DNA of 39,114 nucleotides from a virus (IMGVR_UViG_3300020498_000008:1-39114); one strand, 5' to 3'; numbered from the stretch's first letter, positions 28,825 through 34,971 are shown. Translations and numbers: made by a program. Notes: generated from the sequence alone by a model not told the origin.

Positions 28825-30747
28825 TTACGACCTCGTTAATTCCCCGTTCGAATAGCTTGATCTGTAAGAGTCTTTTGAAAATACCACTCCAGATATATCA
28901 TCACCAGAAGCAATGACATCTTTAATCATATTTATTGTGCTTTTAGAAACATCAAATAGAATATAAAGATCTTTGAGACCAATGATGTCATTTGATTCTG
29001 GAAATGCTTGTATTTCAATAATATCTTGATCTAACTCAGTCGAAGTAATAGTTAAAGATCCGAGAAGAATTTCACCAGTTTCATAATTAACTGTTCCTGC
29101 AGATTGAACCACAACTGGAGTTTTCATCACCGAGGTTGTACCAACACCAGAAATTACTGGATATGGTTTTACAATTGAAATGGTTCCAGTTTTCAAATCA
29201 CTATTTGGAGTGTCTGTAAAGTATACAGTGTCCGGTTCTCCAGCAATGTGGAATCCCGTCGATTTGATATTTTTTCCTGCTGGGTTTGCATGAAATTTAT
29301 TTCCATAACAAATTTCATATTGGGTTGGTTGATTAATAAGTGCTTTTAAATCTCTTCTAATTCTTACCTTCGTAATATTTGAAGTTATTGCGGCATCTGT
29401 ATTATCAATAACCTGAAGTAATTTACTATACTTAAACCTGCCGCCAAAAGTATTTAAATTTGTGGATTCTGAATATGTGGTAAGTGAATTATTGACTCTT
29501 GTTTTTAAATCTTCTACACTGCTAATTTGAGAGTAGTTGTAATAAATTGAAGAATCAATTTCCACATATAATACTTTTAAATCTATAATTTTGGGATCAA
29601 TTCCTGCAACAGTATATTGTTTTAATTTATTTTGAATTTGCTGTTTATTGAAATCGGACACATATGTTCCATTTTTTGGTTTAATGCTAATCAACACTTT
29701 ACCAAATTGTGGGGGAGTTAATTCTTCACCTCCAATAACAGAAACTGACTCAGTATCTGGATAAACTTTTGATTTGATAATTACCTCATAATCTTTTGCA
29801 GTAACTGCTCTATATTGAGATGAATAAATTCTAGGTGCAAAATACTTAATCGAATCTATTCCTTCAATATCACCTCCATTTTGAGATCTTTGATTTGTGG
29901 TTACGGTAATTGTATTCGTTGGAACAATAGTAATACCACTTGCATCCTGTAAAGTTCCAGCAAATGAAAATGTATCAGCACCATTTCCATCCTTACCATC
30001 TGTTACGATATAAGTTACTGTAATAATAGTACCATTTTCAAGTTTTTTGCCAAAATACCCATCTCCAAAGAGAAGTTCATATTTTTCATCCTGAACCTCT
30101 TGTATCAAATAAATTTCTGATGTTGAATTAATATCAAAAATATTATCAGCAAGAGAATATACTCTGCCCAATCCAGTATCGCTAGTCCCCTTTACATAAA
30201 CAACGATGGTTGAAGTATCAATAAACGAATTATTCAAAATAAATTTTTGATCGAGAGACCCATCAACCGTAAATTGCTTCTTTAAAAAAGTTCCTTCTTT
30301 AATACTAACATTGTTGAATGTTGCAGTACCGTTTATAACGGTACTAGAAATATTAGATGGAGAAGAAAAAACATATGATGACCCATCAACGCTACCAACA
30401 CACACTAGACCCGCCTGTAAGGTTAGTGTAGGAGTTGCTGCGGCAGTGCTTACAGAAAATGTAATCTCTGCTGTAGAGGCGGTTCTAGAGCGTGGTACAT
30501 AACCAATATTCCTTGCTAGAGAAACCACATTTTCTCTGACTGTTGCAGAATCCAAGAAGGATTCATTAACAGTCATATTAGAATTAAATGCTGTAATATA
30601 TGTGTTATATGCTAATGTATCAATAAGGACAGAAAAATTAGACCCCTCAAAGTCAAAGTCCGTGAAATTTGAATTTGCACGGAGATAATCTTTGATAGAG
30701 GTCTTTATCTGATCAAAATCTAGGTTGGCGAACTTTGTAAAAGGCAT
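28825..30747 (-). CDS. 6: baseplate wedge subunit gp6
   Basis: This 640-aa protein matches gp6 in length (T4 gp6 is 660 aa) and in key segments. These are FANLDFDQIKTSIKDYLRAN at the start, the LIDTLAYNTYITAFNSNMTV helix at about 47-66, LDSATVRENVVSLARNIGYV at about 70-89, and the PRIYSSQYRAVTAKDYEVII stretch in the middle. These are typical of the gp6/Mu gp47 (baseplate J-like) family. gp6 dimers form the inner ring that ties the six wedges together. The start follows gp25 by one base and the stop is one base from the giant's ATG, so the three are one coupled cluster. Confidence 0.88.
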   Translation of the reverse strand: MPFTKFANLDFDQIKTSIKDYLRANSNFTDFDFEGSNFSVLIDTLAYNTYITAFNSNMTVNESFLDSATVRENVVSLARNIGYVPRSRTASTAEITFSVSTAAATPTLTLQAGLVCVGSVDGSSYVFSSPSNISSTVINGTATFNNVSIKEGTFLKKQFTVDGSLDQKFILNNSFIDTSTIVVYVKGTSDTGLGRVYSLADNIFDINSTSEIYLIQEVQDEKYELLFGDGYFGKKLENGTIITVTYIVTDGKDGNGADTFSFAGTLQDASGITIVPTNTITVTTNQRSQNGGDIEGIDSIKYFAPRIYSSQYRAVTAKDYEVIIKSKVYPDTESVSVIGGEELTPPQFGKVLISIKPKNGTYVSDFNKQQIQNKLKQYTVAGIDPKIIDLKVLYVEIDSSIYYNYSQISSVEDLKTRVNNSLTTYSESTNLNTFGGRFKYSKLLQVIDNTDAAITSNITKVRIRRDLKALINQPTQYEICYGNKFHANPAGKNIKSTGFHIAGEPDTVYFTDTPNSDLKTGTISIVKPYPVISGVGTTSVMKTPVVVQSAGTVNYETGEILLGSLTITSTELDQDIIEIQAFPESNDIIGLKDLYILFDVSKSTINMIKDVIASGDDISGVVFSKDSYRSSYSNGELTRS

Positions 30748-30748
30748 T

Positions 30749-31150
30749 TTATCTTGTTGCCTCTAATATAAATGAGAATTGCTGTGTTGGAATTTCTTGT
30801 CCGATAATATTGAAAGTAACTGTAACTTCAAATTCATTTGTATCAGGTCTTGGATCTACATCAACAATTACATCAGTGACTCTAGGTTCATAGTTCTGAA
30901 TACAGGTAATAATTTGGTCTCGGACTGTCGATGCAGTACCGAAATCAACAAAATCAAATAAACTAGAGCGAACATTCGAACCGATTGTAGAATTAAAAAA
31001 TCTTTCGGTAGGAATTGTTTCAACTAAATTGCGAATTGACCTTATAATTGCATTTTGATTCTTCAAAATTGGCAAATCCTTAGTAACAGGATGAGGTTCA
31101 AAGGATAAACTAATATCTTTGAAGGATCTAGATATCCTAGTAATTGCCAT
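30749..31150 (-). CDS. 25: baseplate wedge subunit gp25
   Basis: This 133-aa protein belongs to the GPW/gp25 family (T4 gp25 is 132 aa). Supporting segments are DISLSFEPHPVTKDLPILKN at about 12-31, the AIIRSIRNLVETIPTERFFN helix at about 34-53, and SLFDFVDFGTASTVRDQI, with the conserved acidic C-terminal strands (EPRVTDVIVDVDPRPDTNEF). gp25 contacts gp6 and the sheath initiator ring. It is the first gene of the baseplate run and lies just downstream of a CATAAATA late-type element. No clear Shine-Dalgarno is visible before its ATG. Confidence 0.9.
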   Translation of the reverse strand: MAITRISRSFKDISLSFEPHPVTKDLPILKNQNAIIRSIRNLVETIPTERFFNSTIGSNVRSSLFDFVDFGTASTVRDQIITCIQNYEPRVTDVIVDVDPRPDTNEFEVTVTFNIIGQEIPTQQFSFILEATR

Positions 31151-31171
31151 CGGACATAAAATTTCTTTATT

Positions 31172-31179
31172 TATTTATG
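31172..31179 (-). promoter_or_regulatory. late-type promoter CATAAATA
   Basis: CATAAATA on the minus strand, one mismatch from the T4 late core TATAAATA, lies 21 bases before the gp25 ATG at 31150. The spacing equals that of the other two late promoters in this window (20-23 bases). It abuts the stop codon of the upstream 80-aa gene. Confidence 0.55.
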
Positions 31180-31180
31180 T

Positions 31181-31423
31181 TCATTTCCAAGGAGATCCAT
31201 ATGTTGGCTCTGTTCCATACGACCAATCATCATAGTCTTCATCATTTCTAATTTTTTCGTGCAATTCAATTTGTTTTTTAAAGTCATGTTTTGGTGCCAA
31301 GTCGTGCATAACCTCTTGAATTACTCTTTTTGTGGGTTCTGCATCATAATCCGTAATTAATTTGGTGGTTCCCCACATCTCTCTCATATAATTGTTGTCT
31401 CTATCAACTGGTAAATTAGACAT
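31181..31423 (-). CDS. conserved cyanophage protein of unknown function
   Basis: This 80-aa acidic, hydrophilic protein begins MSNLPVDRDNNYMREMWGTT and ends DDWSYGTEPTYGSPWK. I recall similar small proteins near speD and gp25 in T4-like cyanophages, but no function. It has central helices (EPTKRVIQEVMHDLAPKH) and no Cys or membrane segment. An AGGAG Shine-Dalgarno (31429-31433) lies five bases before the ATG and decides the start. Part of that site falls in the stem of a hairpin (31432-31453). Confidence 0.7.
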   Translation of the reverse strand: MSNLPVDRDNNYMREMWGTTKLITDYDAEPTKRVIQEVMHDLAPKHDFKKQIELHEKIRNDEDYDDWSYGTEPTYGSPWK

Positions 31424-31431
31424 TTTAGCTC

Positions 31432-31453
31432 CTGTTTTAATCGAATAAAACAG
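31432..31453 (-). promoter_or_regulatory. stem-loop overlapping a Shine-Dalgarno
   Basis: A perfect 7-bp inverted repeat CTGTTTT...AAAACAG with an 8-base loop lies just before the 80-aa gene. On the mRNA strand its 3' arm runs into the AGGAG site, taking up two of its bases. It could tune initiation or mark the 3' end of the speD transcript. There is no U-run, so an intrinsic terminator is less likely. Confidence 0.4.
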
Positions 31454-31464
31454 AACTTTTATGA

Positions 31465-31482
31465 AGGAGGTTTCTATCTCCT
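31465..31482 (-). other. short stem-loop between speD and the 80-aa gene
   Basis: AGGAG (31465-31469) and CTCCT (31478-31482) form a 5-bp inverted repeat with an 8-base loop, directly after the speD stop. It may protect or end the speD mRNA. The stem is short and no U-run follows, so this is only a weak structural call. Confidence 0.3.
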
Positions 31483-31491
31483 ATTGTCTAT

Positions 31492-31818
31492 TTAACGGTT
31501 TACTTCCCTAAGAGAATAGTTATCAGAATCTAAGTATTTTAGTAACTCTAATGCGATTAATTTTGGATTTCCTTCACCACAGGTGTAAACATCTATCGCA
31601 ATACACCCATTTTCTGGCCAAGTATGACAAGAAACATGACTTTCTGCCAGTGCAATGACGATAGTACACCCTTGTGGATAGAAACAATGTTGAAAAACAT
31701 TCAAAATCGTCATCTTTGCCCTTTCAATTCCTCTCTCCATCACTTCCTGAAGAGAAATTGAATCGTTTAAAAGACCAAAATCAACATCATACACCTCCAA
31801 AAGAAGGTGTTTGCCCAT
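31492..31818 (-). CDS. speD: S-adenosylmethionine decarboxylase proenzyme
   Basis: This 108-aa protein is the small bacterial-type AdoMet decarboxylase. The enzyme makes decarboxylated AdoMet for spermidine synthesis and uses a pyruvoyl cofactor produced by self-cleavage. The motif ESHVSCHTWPE holds the cleavage site Glu59-Ser60. His65 and Cys80 (VYTCGE) follow at the spacing of the Thermotoga enzyme (Ser63, His68, Cys83), so all processing and catalytic residues are present. I chose the ATG at 31818 (MGKHLLLEVYDVDF), with GGAAAGAG just upstream. A GTG at 31836 would add six residues. It is a known auxiliary metabolic gene of cyanophages. No speE is visible in the window, so host spermidine synthase is probably used. 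Confidence 0.92.
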   Translation of the reverse strand: MGKHLLLEVYDVDFGLLNDSISLQEVMERGIERAKMTILNVFQHCFYPQGCTIVIALAESHVSCHTWPENGCIAIDVYTCGEGNPKLIALELLKYLDSDNYSLREVNR

Positions 31819-31853
31819 AGAAACTCTTTCCAACACACAAAAGTCTTAAAAAT

Positions 31854-32312
31854 TTATTTATTTCTAATATTTTGAACCATTTCATAGTCTTTTTCCAAGA
31901 TTTTTTTTAGATAATCATCATCCCAAAGATCATAGTACCCAGTTTTTGCTAAAATTTGTCTCATTTTAGTCAAAAATTTTTCATTTTGATACAATATTAG
32001 ATTATACAGTCCATTATTTGTTTGAATTCCATTAATGAAACTTGGTTCATCTCTAAAATCATCAAAAAACTTGTATTTTGGATATAATTCATTTAATTCT
32101 TGAATTTTCTGATACCCATACTCTAAGTCTAAATCATCTTCAACCACAAAAATGACGACACCAAACTCTTCATCAAGAGGTTTGATATCGTCAATTGAGC
32201 ATTTTACAATTTTATATGTATTTGTTTTCGCAAAGGGGCATATTGAATAACCTTTAAGGTCTGGATGAGATTTTTTTATTTTATCAATCCACTCCTCAAG
32301 ATCATTCATCAT
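31854..32312 (-). CDS. conserved cyanophage protein, DUF1415-like CPFA motif
   Basis: This 152-aa protein has the sequence GYSICPFAKTNTYKIV at about residues 21-36, reminiscent of the CPFA motif of DUF1415 proteins. An alpha/beta region follows (FGVVIFVVEDDLDLEYGYQK). The C-terminal half is helical and acidic. I recall similar proteins in T4-like cyanophages next to speD. Two ATGs in tandem (32312 and 32309) could start it. The first overlaps the stop of the upstream 49-aa gene (TGATG), suggesting translational coupling. Enzymatic function is unknown and the DUF1415 link is tentative. Confidence 0.65.
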   Translation of the reverse strand: MMNDLEEWIDKIKKSHPDLKGYSICPFAKTNTYKIVKCSIDDIKPLDEEFGVVIFVVEDDLDLEYGYQKIQELNELYPKYKFFDDFRDEPSFINGIQTNNGLYNLILYQNEKFLTKMRQILAKTGYYDLWDDDYLKKILEKDYEMVQNIRNK

Positions 32313-32458
32313 CCTTTACCTTGACCTCTATACTTTTTACGAGCTCCATTACGAGAAGACGCTGCATATTTGGTCCCTCCTCCTTCTCCTTGGCGAGACT
32401 TTTTAGGAGGACCAGGAATATAAGAACTCTTATTTAAACCAACTTTTGCTTTAGCCAT
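32309..32458 (-). CDS. 49-aa basic conserved cyanophage peptide
   Basis: This short gene reads MAKAKVGLNKSSYIPGPPKK, then SRQGEGGGTKYAASSRNGAR, and ends KKYRGQGKG. It is Lys/Arg/Gly rich and probably disordered. I recall near-identical peptides in many T4-like cyanophages, usually in this neighbourhood. A GGAG Shine-Dalgarno lies about nine bases before the ATG. Its ATG overlaps the stop of the previous gene (TAATG), and its own stop overlaps the next start. The coupled chain supports that it is real. Nucleic-acid binding is possible from charge alone. Confidence 0.8.
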   Translation of the reverse strand: MAKAKVGLNKSSYIPGPPKKSRQGEGGGTKYAASSRNGARKKYRGQGKG

Positions 32459-32622
32459 TAATTTTCTCCTACAATTTCAGTTTCAATTTCACTTGGATTT
32501 GGAGAACCTGTCTGATAATACTCAATTGCCAGGTCCTCCATAATATTGAAATATTCCTCCTCTGTGAGTGAGGAATAAATTTTACGCCCTTTGCAAAGTA
32601 TGTTGTAAGATTCGTTAGACAT
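32458..32622 (-). CDS. 54-aa conserved cyanophage protein
   Basis: The product starts MSNESYNILCKGRKIYSSLT, continues EEEYFNIMEDLAIEYYQTGS and ends with an acidic tail. The segment LTEEEYFNIMEDLAIEYYQT resembles small cyanophage proteins I recall from this operon. It is acidic and helical, with no membrane segment. It begins five bases after the glycosyltransferase stop and its stop overlaps the next ATG (TAATG), so it is part of the same transcript. Function unknown. Confidence 0.78.
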   Translation of the reverse strand: MSNESYNILCKGRKIYSSLTEEEYFNIMEDLAIEYYQTGSPNPSEIETEIVGEN

Positions 32623-32627
32623 TCAAA

Positions 32628-33383
32628 TCAGATAATTCTTGTTTTTTCGTGACCAACTCTAATACGAGGGTCGCACCAAATCTCAAAACCTGCTTCTTTT
32701 GCATCTAAACAGAATGATACATCTTCTCCACACATATCCTGAACTTCTCCAGATTCAAATACTTGCATCTTAGGAGCAAACCAAGGATACTTCATTTCTG
32801 GATGTTCGAATACTCCATTCTTAATAAGAAGCCAACCAAAACCAGTATAGTCTACAGTAAATGGTTTACGACGCTTTGAAATACTCTCTACGGTTTCATG
32901 ATTCATTACTCCACCATTATTACGGAAATCATCTTCTTCTAACCAGTGAGCAACAGAAGTTGTAACACCATCTTCAGTAGCATACCAACCAGCTGAGATG
33001 TCTTGGTCCATCAGAATAAGTTGCCAGAAATTATTGGTATTAAAAACAATATCAGAATCAATCCATAATTGCCAATCATATTTTAATTTGCCGTCCCAGG
33101 GAATCTGATTCGGTCCTCGCAGAACATTCGCCCCTAAACACTTGCATCTTGCAAAGTTTACCATCGAAGAATAATCTTGCGAAATTTGAATGCTTGCCCC
33201 TGCCTGCACTAAGTCAAAGCAAAGCTGTACAAAATTCTTTAAGTAAGTGTAAGAAACTCCTCGACCAGGCAAACAGAATACAACGGACTTGCCGCGCACC
33301 ATTTCTTTTGCCAGGTCATAATCCCATTCCTGTGTTTGTGAAGCTACAGGCGTTTTTGCCTTTACAGTAAATCCTTTAGCCAT
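32628..33383 (-). CDS. GT-A-fold glycosyltransferase-like protein
   Basis: This 251-aa protein looks like a GT-A nucleotide-sugar transferase. VVFCLPGRGVSYTYLKNFVQ (about 34-53) fits the first Rossmann unit. The metal/sugar-nucleotide motif is WIDSD at 107-111 (DxD = Asp109-Ser-Asp111). The acceptor-side motif CGEDVSFCLDAKEAGF (about 218-233) is followed by His245 near the C-terminus, the usual GT-A order. Cyanophages commonly carry such genes; they may modify virion proteins, DNA or host surface sugars, and the substrate is unknown. A near-consensus sigma70 promoter lies 23-51 bases upstream. No Shine-Dalgarno is obvious, so it is probably an early or middle gene leading the cluster to speD. 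Confidence 0.8.
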   Translation of the reverse strand: MAKGFTVKAKTPVASQTQEWDYDLAKEMVRGKSVVFCLPGRGVSYTYLKNFVQLCFDLVQAGASIQISQDYSSMVNFARCKCLGANVLRGPNQIPWDGKLKYDWQLWIDSDIVFNTNNFWQLILMDQDISAGWYATEDGVTTSVAHWLEEDDFRNNGGVMNHETVESISKRRKPFTVDYTGFGWLLIKNGVFEHPEMKYPWFAPKMQVFESGEVQDMCGEDVSFCLDAKEAGFEIWCDPRIRVGHEKTRII

Positions 33384-33405
33384 AAGATAAGTCGTTTACA
33401 TTCAT

Positions 33406-33434
33406 ATCATACAGTATTATGTATGGTTTGTCAA
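33406..33434 (-). promoter_or_regulatory. sigma70-type promoter for the glycosyltransferase cluster
   Basis: On the minus strand TTGACA (33429-33434, perfect -35) is followed after exactly 17 bases by TATGAT (33406-33411, 5 of 6 of the -10 consensus). The -35 begins right after the stop codon of the AbrB-like gene. The ATG at 33383 follows after a 22-base gap. This is one of the best host-type promoters in the window. Confidence 0.75.
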
Positions 33435-33605
33435 TTAGTCTCTTTCTGAGAGGATTACTTCATTTCCCTCTATTGAAAGTTTTATCTCAGTATCTTCGTA
33501 CCAAGAAAGTTCATTCATAATGTGCTCTGGAATAATTACAAAGTATTCGCCTGTAATTGGATCGACTTGTATGGACTCAAAAATATCTCCGGAATTTTTT
33601 TTCAT
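33435..33605 (-). CDS. 56-aa AbrB-like DNA-binding-type protein
   Basis: The product begins MKKNSGDIFESIQVDPITGE, continues YFVIIPEHIMNELSWYEDTE and ends with a beta strand (IKLSIEGNEVILSERD). The pattern of strand, xxIPxxxxNELxWxxxTE and strand is that of SpoVT/AbrB swapped-hairpin domains. Such small proteins recur in T4-like cyanophages, where they are annotated AbrB-like or hypothetical. It could be a transcription regulator or antitoxin-like peptide. It is only about one domain long, so it would need to dimerise. A TATAAT box lies about 30 bases upstream. Confidence 0.72.
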   Translation of the reverse strand: MKKNSGDIFESIQVDPITGEYFVIIPEHIMNELSWYEDTEIKLSIEGNEVILSERD

Positions 33606-33634
33606 TTTGAGTATTATGATTGACCTTTTTCAAG

Positions 33635-33640
33635 ATTATA
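33635..33640 (-). promoter_or_regulatory. -10 box TATAAT upstream of the AbrB-like gene
   Basis: A perfect TATAAT lies 29 bases before the ATG at 33605. No convincing TTGACA is seen 16-18 bases further upstream, so the promoter would depend on the -10 or an activator. A T4-like TCTAAATA element lies further upstream at 33670-33677. Which one is used is unclear. Confidence 0.45.
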
Positions 33641-33731
33641 TAGTATCCGGAATTTTTTAAAGAGTGAGATATTTAGAGGTCGATTTGGGTCGTTTATAGC
33701 TTAGGGTAGTGATGCGTTTTTATATCGCGGG

Positions 33732-33754
33732 GCGGCGGCATAAAAACCCGCCGC
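33732..33754 (-). terminator. GC-rich stem-loop at the edge of the GC-rich island
   Basis: A perfect 7-bp stem GCGGCGG...CCGCCGC with a 9-base loop (on the mRNA strand the loop contains TTTTTA). It lies about 70 bases downstream of the last GC-rich gene, where base composition drops abruptly to AT-rich. An alternative stem pairs GTTTTTAT with ATAAAAAC around the same sequence. No U-run follows, so termination would be inefficient or factor-aided. The stretch 33641-33790 otherwise contains no gene that I can support. Confidence 0.45.
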
Positions 33755-33790
33755 ACCCGACTGCCAAACACGAACGCATAAGGAACTGCC

Positions 33791-33824
33791 CCCCACCCGT
33801 AAGGGCAGAGGGCAGGGGGTGGGG
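33791..33824 (-). terminator. GC-rich stem-loop directly after the 63-aa gene
   Basis: CCCCACCC (33791-33798) pairs with GGGTGGGG (33817-33824), an 8-bp stem with an 18-base loop, starting immediately after the stop codon at 33825. It is followed by only a weak T-run. It likely ends or stabilises the transcript of the last mini-unit. Confidence 0.45.
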
Positions 33825-34016
33825 TCACCAGGTCGGCAGTGCCTCCTCTGCTTCCTGAGCGTGTGTCTCAGCATACTGGGCTGCCAGCACGGAAGCGGGC
33901 AGACCCCAGTGGATGTATGCCGAAGGGCGGGACCCGTTCTTCAGTTGGTCGGCACGGGAAATCCACTTGATTTGACGGGTCTGGAGGTCAGAGCACATCG
34001 CAAGGGGGAAGCGCAT
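33825..34016 (-). CDS. 63-aa protein of unknown function in the GC-rich island
   Basis: The product begins MRFPLAMCSDLQTRQIKWIS and ends YAETHAQEAEEALPTW. I chose the ATG at 34016 because a promoter (TTGACC, 18 bases, TACAAT) ends 24 bases upstream, which matches the neighbouring mini-units. A longer reading would start inside that promoter. GC content is far above the virion module. Residues 19-42 contain a Trp/Tyr-rich core (IKWISRADQLKNGSRPSAYI) and the C-terminus is an acidic helix. No family recognised. Confidence 0.55.
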   Translation of the reverse strand: MRFPLAMCSDLQTRQIKWISRADQLKNGSRPSAYIHWGLPASVLAAQYAETHAQEAEEALPTW

Positions 34017-34040
34017 CGGTCGTCTGTCGGTTGCTTTGGA

Positions 34041-34070
34041 ATTGTAGGGCACGAACGGGGTAGGGGTCAA
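34041..34070 (-). promoter_or_regulatory. promoter of the 63-aa gene
   Basis: On the minus strand TTGACC (34065-34070) and TACAAT (34041-34046) are separated by 18 bases, each 5 of 6 to the sigma70 consensus. The -35 overlaps the stop codon region of the upstream 62-aa gene. A 24-base leader containing CAAAGCAACCGAC leads to the ATG without a Shine-Dalgarno. Confidence 0.6.
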
Positions 34071-34255
34071 TACCCCAACCACACCAGAAACTCACCCGTA
34101 TCGACAGGACCGAAGCGGGCGGTCACCCCATAGTCGGTGCGGAAGTCATCCCACAGACCGTGATCCTTTGCTGCCTGGCAGGCGGTGCCCCATCGGATGC
34201 ACCCGTTCTCATCAGTGCAGGATTCCAGCAGGTCAGGGAAGGTGGCGAAGGTCAT
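34067..34255 (-). CDS. 62-aa protein of unknown function
   Basis: The product begins MTFATFPDLLESCTDENGCI and ends PVDTGEFLVWLGY. It is acidic with two Cys (residues 13 and 19) and several Trp. The start at 34255 is supported by a TACAAT box exactly 24 bases upstream and a leader (CAAAGCAACCGAC) nearly identical to that of the next unit. Codons are GC-rich. I recall no named family. Because it has its own promoter and leader it is a separate mini-unit, not part of a long operon. Confidence 0.62.
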   Translation of the reverse strand: MTFATFPDLLESCTDENGCIRWGTACQAAKDHGLWDDFRTDYGVTARFGPVDTGEFLVWLGY

Positions 34256-34279
34256 CGGGTCGGTGTCGGTTGCTTTGAT

Positions 34280-34285
34280 ATTGTA
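34280..34285 (-). promoter_or_regulatory. extended -10 box TGC-TACAAT
   Basis: TACAAT preceded by TGC (extended -10) lies 24 bases before the ATG at 34255 and three bases after the TGA of the HicA-like gene. No good -35 is visible at 16-18 bases. The 18-bp block around it recurs at 34749-34766. Confidence 0.5.
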
Positions 34286-34290
34286 GCAGG

Positions 34291-34512
34291 TCAGGCGGCG
34301 GATTTGGCAGCGAGCATCAGGGCATGGAATTTATGGAATTCGTGGGTCATGCCAGGGGAGAGCGTCGGGCGTCCCTTGCTACCGTGAGCGGGGAGGTGGA
34401 AGGTCTGGGCGATGGCGGGGTGAGTCACTTTGTCGTGACTGCCGCCTGATTTGATTGTGGCGCCTGCCTTCAGAATCAGGCGGCGGGCGTCACGAATCTT
34501 GAGCGGTTGCAT
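34291..34512 (-). CDS. HicA-like small protein
   Basis: This 73-aa protein reads MQPLKIRDARRLILKAGATI at the start. It then has GGSHDKVTHP (about 23-32), FHLPAHGSKGRPTLSPGM (about 38-55) and a C-terminal helix. The layout is that of the HicA dsRBD-like fold: helix, GSH motif, RHP-like turn, strand with V/LPxHG, and LxPG before the last helix. HicA toxins are mRNA interferases whose catalytic His is the first His of GSHH; here it is GSHD, so His26 is kept. I chose the ATG at 34512, 22 bases after a TACCAT box; a longer start would run through a terminator hairpin. No HicB partner lies next to it. A non-toxin HicA-fold RNA-binding role is possible. Confidence 0.6.
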   Translation of the reverse strand: MQPLKIRDARRLILKAGATIKSGGSHDKVTHPAIAQTFHLPAHGSKGRPTLSPGMTHEFHKFHALMLAAKSAA

Positions 34513-34534
34513 CAGGTCGGTTGCGGTCTTCCTA

Positions 34535-34540
34535 ATGGTA
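34535..34540 (-). promoter_or_regulatory. -10-like box TACCAT before the HicA-like gene
   Basis: TACCAT lies 22 bases before the ATG at 34512 and directly after the hairpin 34541-34569. The leader ends CGCAACCGACCTG, matching the CAACCGAC leaders of three nearby units. The hexamer is only 4 of 6 to consensus and no -35 is seen, so support comes mainly from the repeated layout. Confidence 0.38.
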
Positions 34541-34569
34541 AGACCCCCAGCGGCGAACCGTGGGGGTCT
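34541..34569 (-). terminator. stem-loop between the 47-aa gene and the HicA-like gene
   Basis: AGACCCCCA (34541-34549) and TGGGGGTCT (34561-34569) form a perfect 9-bp stem with an 11-base loop, 10 bases after the stop of the 47-aa gene. It is followed on the mRNA strand by TTACCATT, not a proper U-run. A likely 3'-end or insulating structure. Confidence 0.55.
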
Positions 34570-34579
34570 GGGGTCAGAT

Positions 34580-34723
34580 TCAGAATTGGATCGCTTCGAA
34601 GTAGGCGGCGCAGTCTGCAATGTTGGCGTCTGCCTCATCGTTGGCGATGGTCTCCAGAATCTCCAGCAGTTGGGCGCCAGTGGCAGCGCGATTCAGGAGG
34701 GCGGTTGCGAGGTCCAGGGTCAT
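34580..34723 (-). CDS. 47-aa acidic helical peptide
   Basis: The product reads MTLDLATALLNRAATGAQLL, EILETIANDEADANIADCAA, then YFEAIQF. It is a short helical, acidic, Ala/Leu-rich protein. Similar peptides (LLxILDxI cores) occur in cyanophages as I recall. The start at 34723 is supported by a TGC-TACAAT box 26 bases upstream and a leader ending GAAACC-ATG with no Shine-Dalgarno. A strong hairpin follows the stop. Function unknown. Confidence 0.6.
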   Translation of the reverse strand: MTLDLATALLNRAATGAQLLEILETIANDEADANIADCAAYFEAIQF

Positions 34724-34749
34724 GGTTTCAGGGGATGTGGGGTGAGAGT

Positions 34750-34755
34750 ATTGTA
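34750..34755 (-). promoter_or_regulatory. extended -10 box TGC-TACAAT
   Basis: TACAAT with an upstream TGC lies 26 bases before the ATG at 34723 and starts soon after the TGA of the 58-aa gene. The same 18-bp block is found 470 bp away at 34279-34296. No -35 element is evident. Confidence 0.5.
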
Positions 34756-34760
34756 GCAGG

Positions 34761-34937
34761 TCAGGCAGCGATCAGAACGTCATCCTCCCAGCGGGCAGCG
34801 GTCAGAATCTCATCGTAAATTCGGTCTGCGACCTGCTCAACATAACGACGCTCATCTGCCTTCAGGATGGCAGCGCGACACTGGGCAGCAATCTCATCGA
34901 TGGAGATGGCACGGTCGGTGGCGGGGTTGTAGCGCAT
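34761..34937 (-). CDS. 58-aa protein of unknown function
   Basis: The product begins MRYNPATDRAISIDEIAAQC and ends WEDDVLIAA. It is helical, with alternating acidic and basic residues (RAAILKADERRYVEQVADRI). The start at 34937 follows a TAGAAT box by 28 bases, and the leader carries CAACCAAAGGCAACCGAC, as in the neighbouring mini-units. It is GC-rich with strong third-position G/C use. I do not recognise the family. Confidence 0.6.
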   Translation of the reverse strand: MRYNPATDRAISIDEIAAQCRAAILKADERRYVEQVADRIYDEILTAARWEDDVLIAA

Positions 34938-34965
34938 GGGTCGGTTGCCTTTGGTTGACTTTAGA

Positions 34966-34971
34966 ATTCTA
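34966..34971 (-). promoter_or_regulatory. -10 box TAGAAT before the 58-aa gene
   Basis: TAGAAT lies 28 bases upstream of the ATG at 34937 and directly downstream of the GC-rich hairpin 34980-34999. The leader contains the CAACCGAC element. No -35 is visible because the hairpin occupies that place. Confidence 0.42.

Noticed and set aside
33588-33659. Direct repeat TCCGGAATTTTTT at 33588 and 33647
   Set aside because: One copy is the start of the AbrB-like gene and the other is in its upstream region; with no partner gene or target-site pattern it is probably a chance or slippage repeat.
33700-33790. Chimeric assembly joint at the GC change
   Set aside because: Genes on both sides run in the same direction and include cyanophage-like families, so a joint is not needed to explain the change; only read coverage could settle it.
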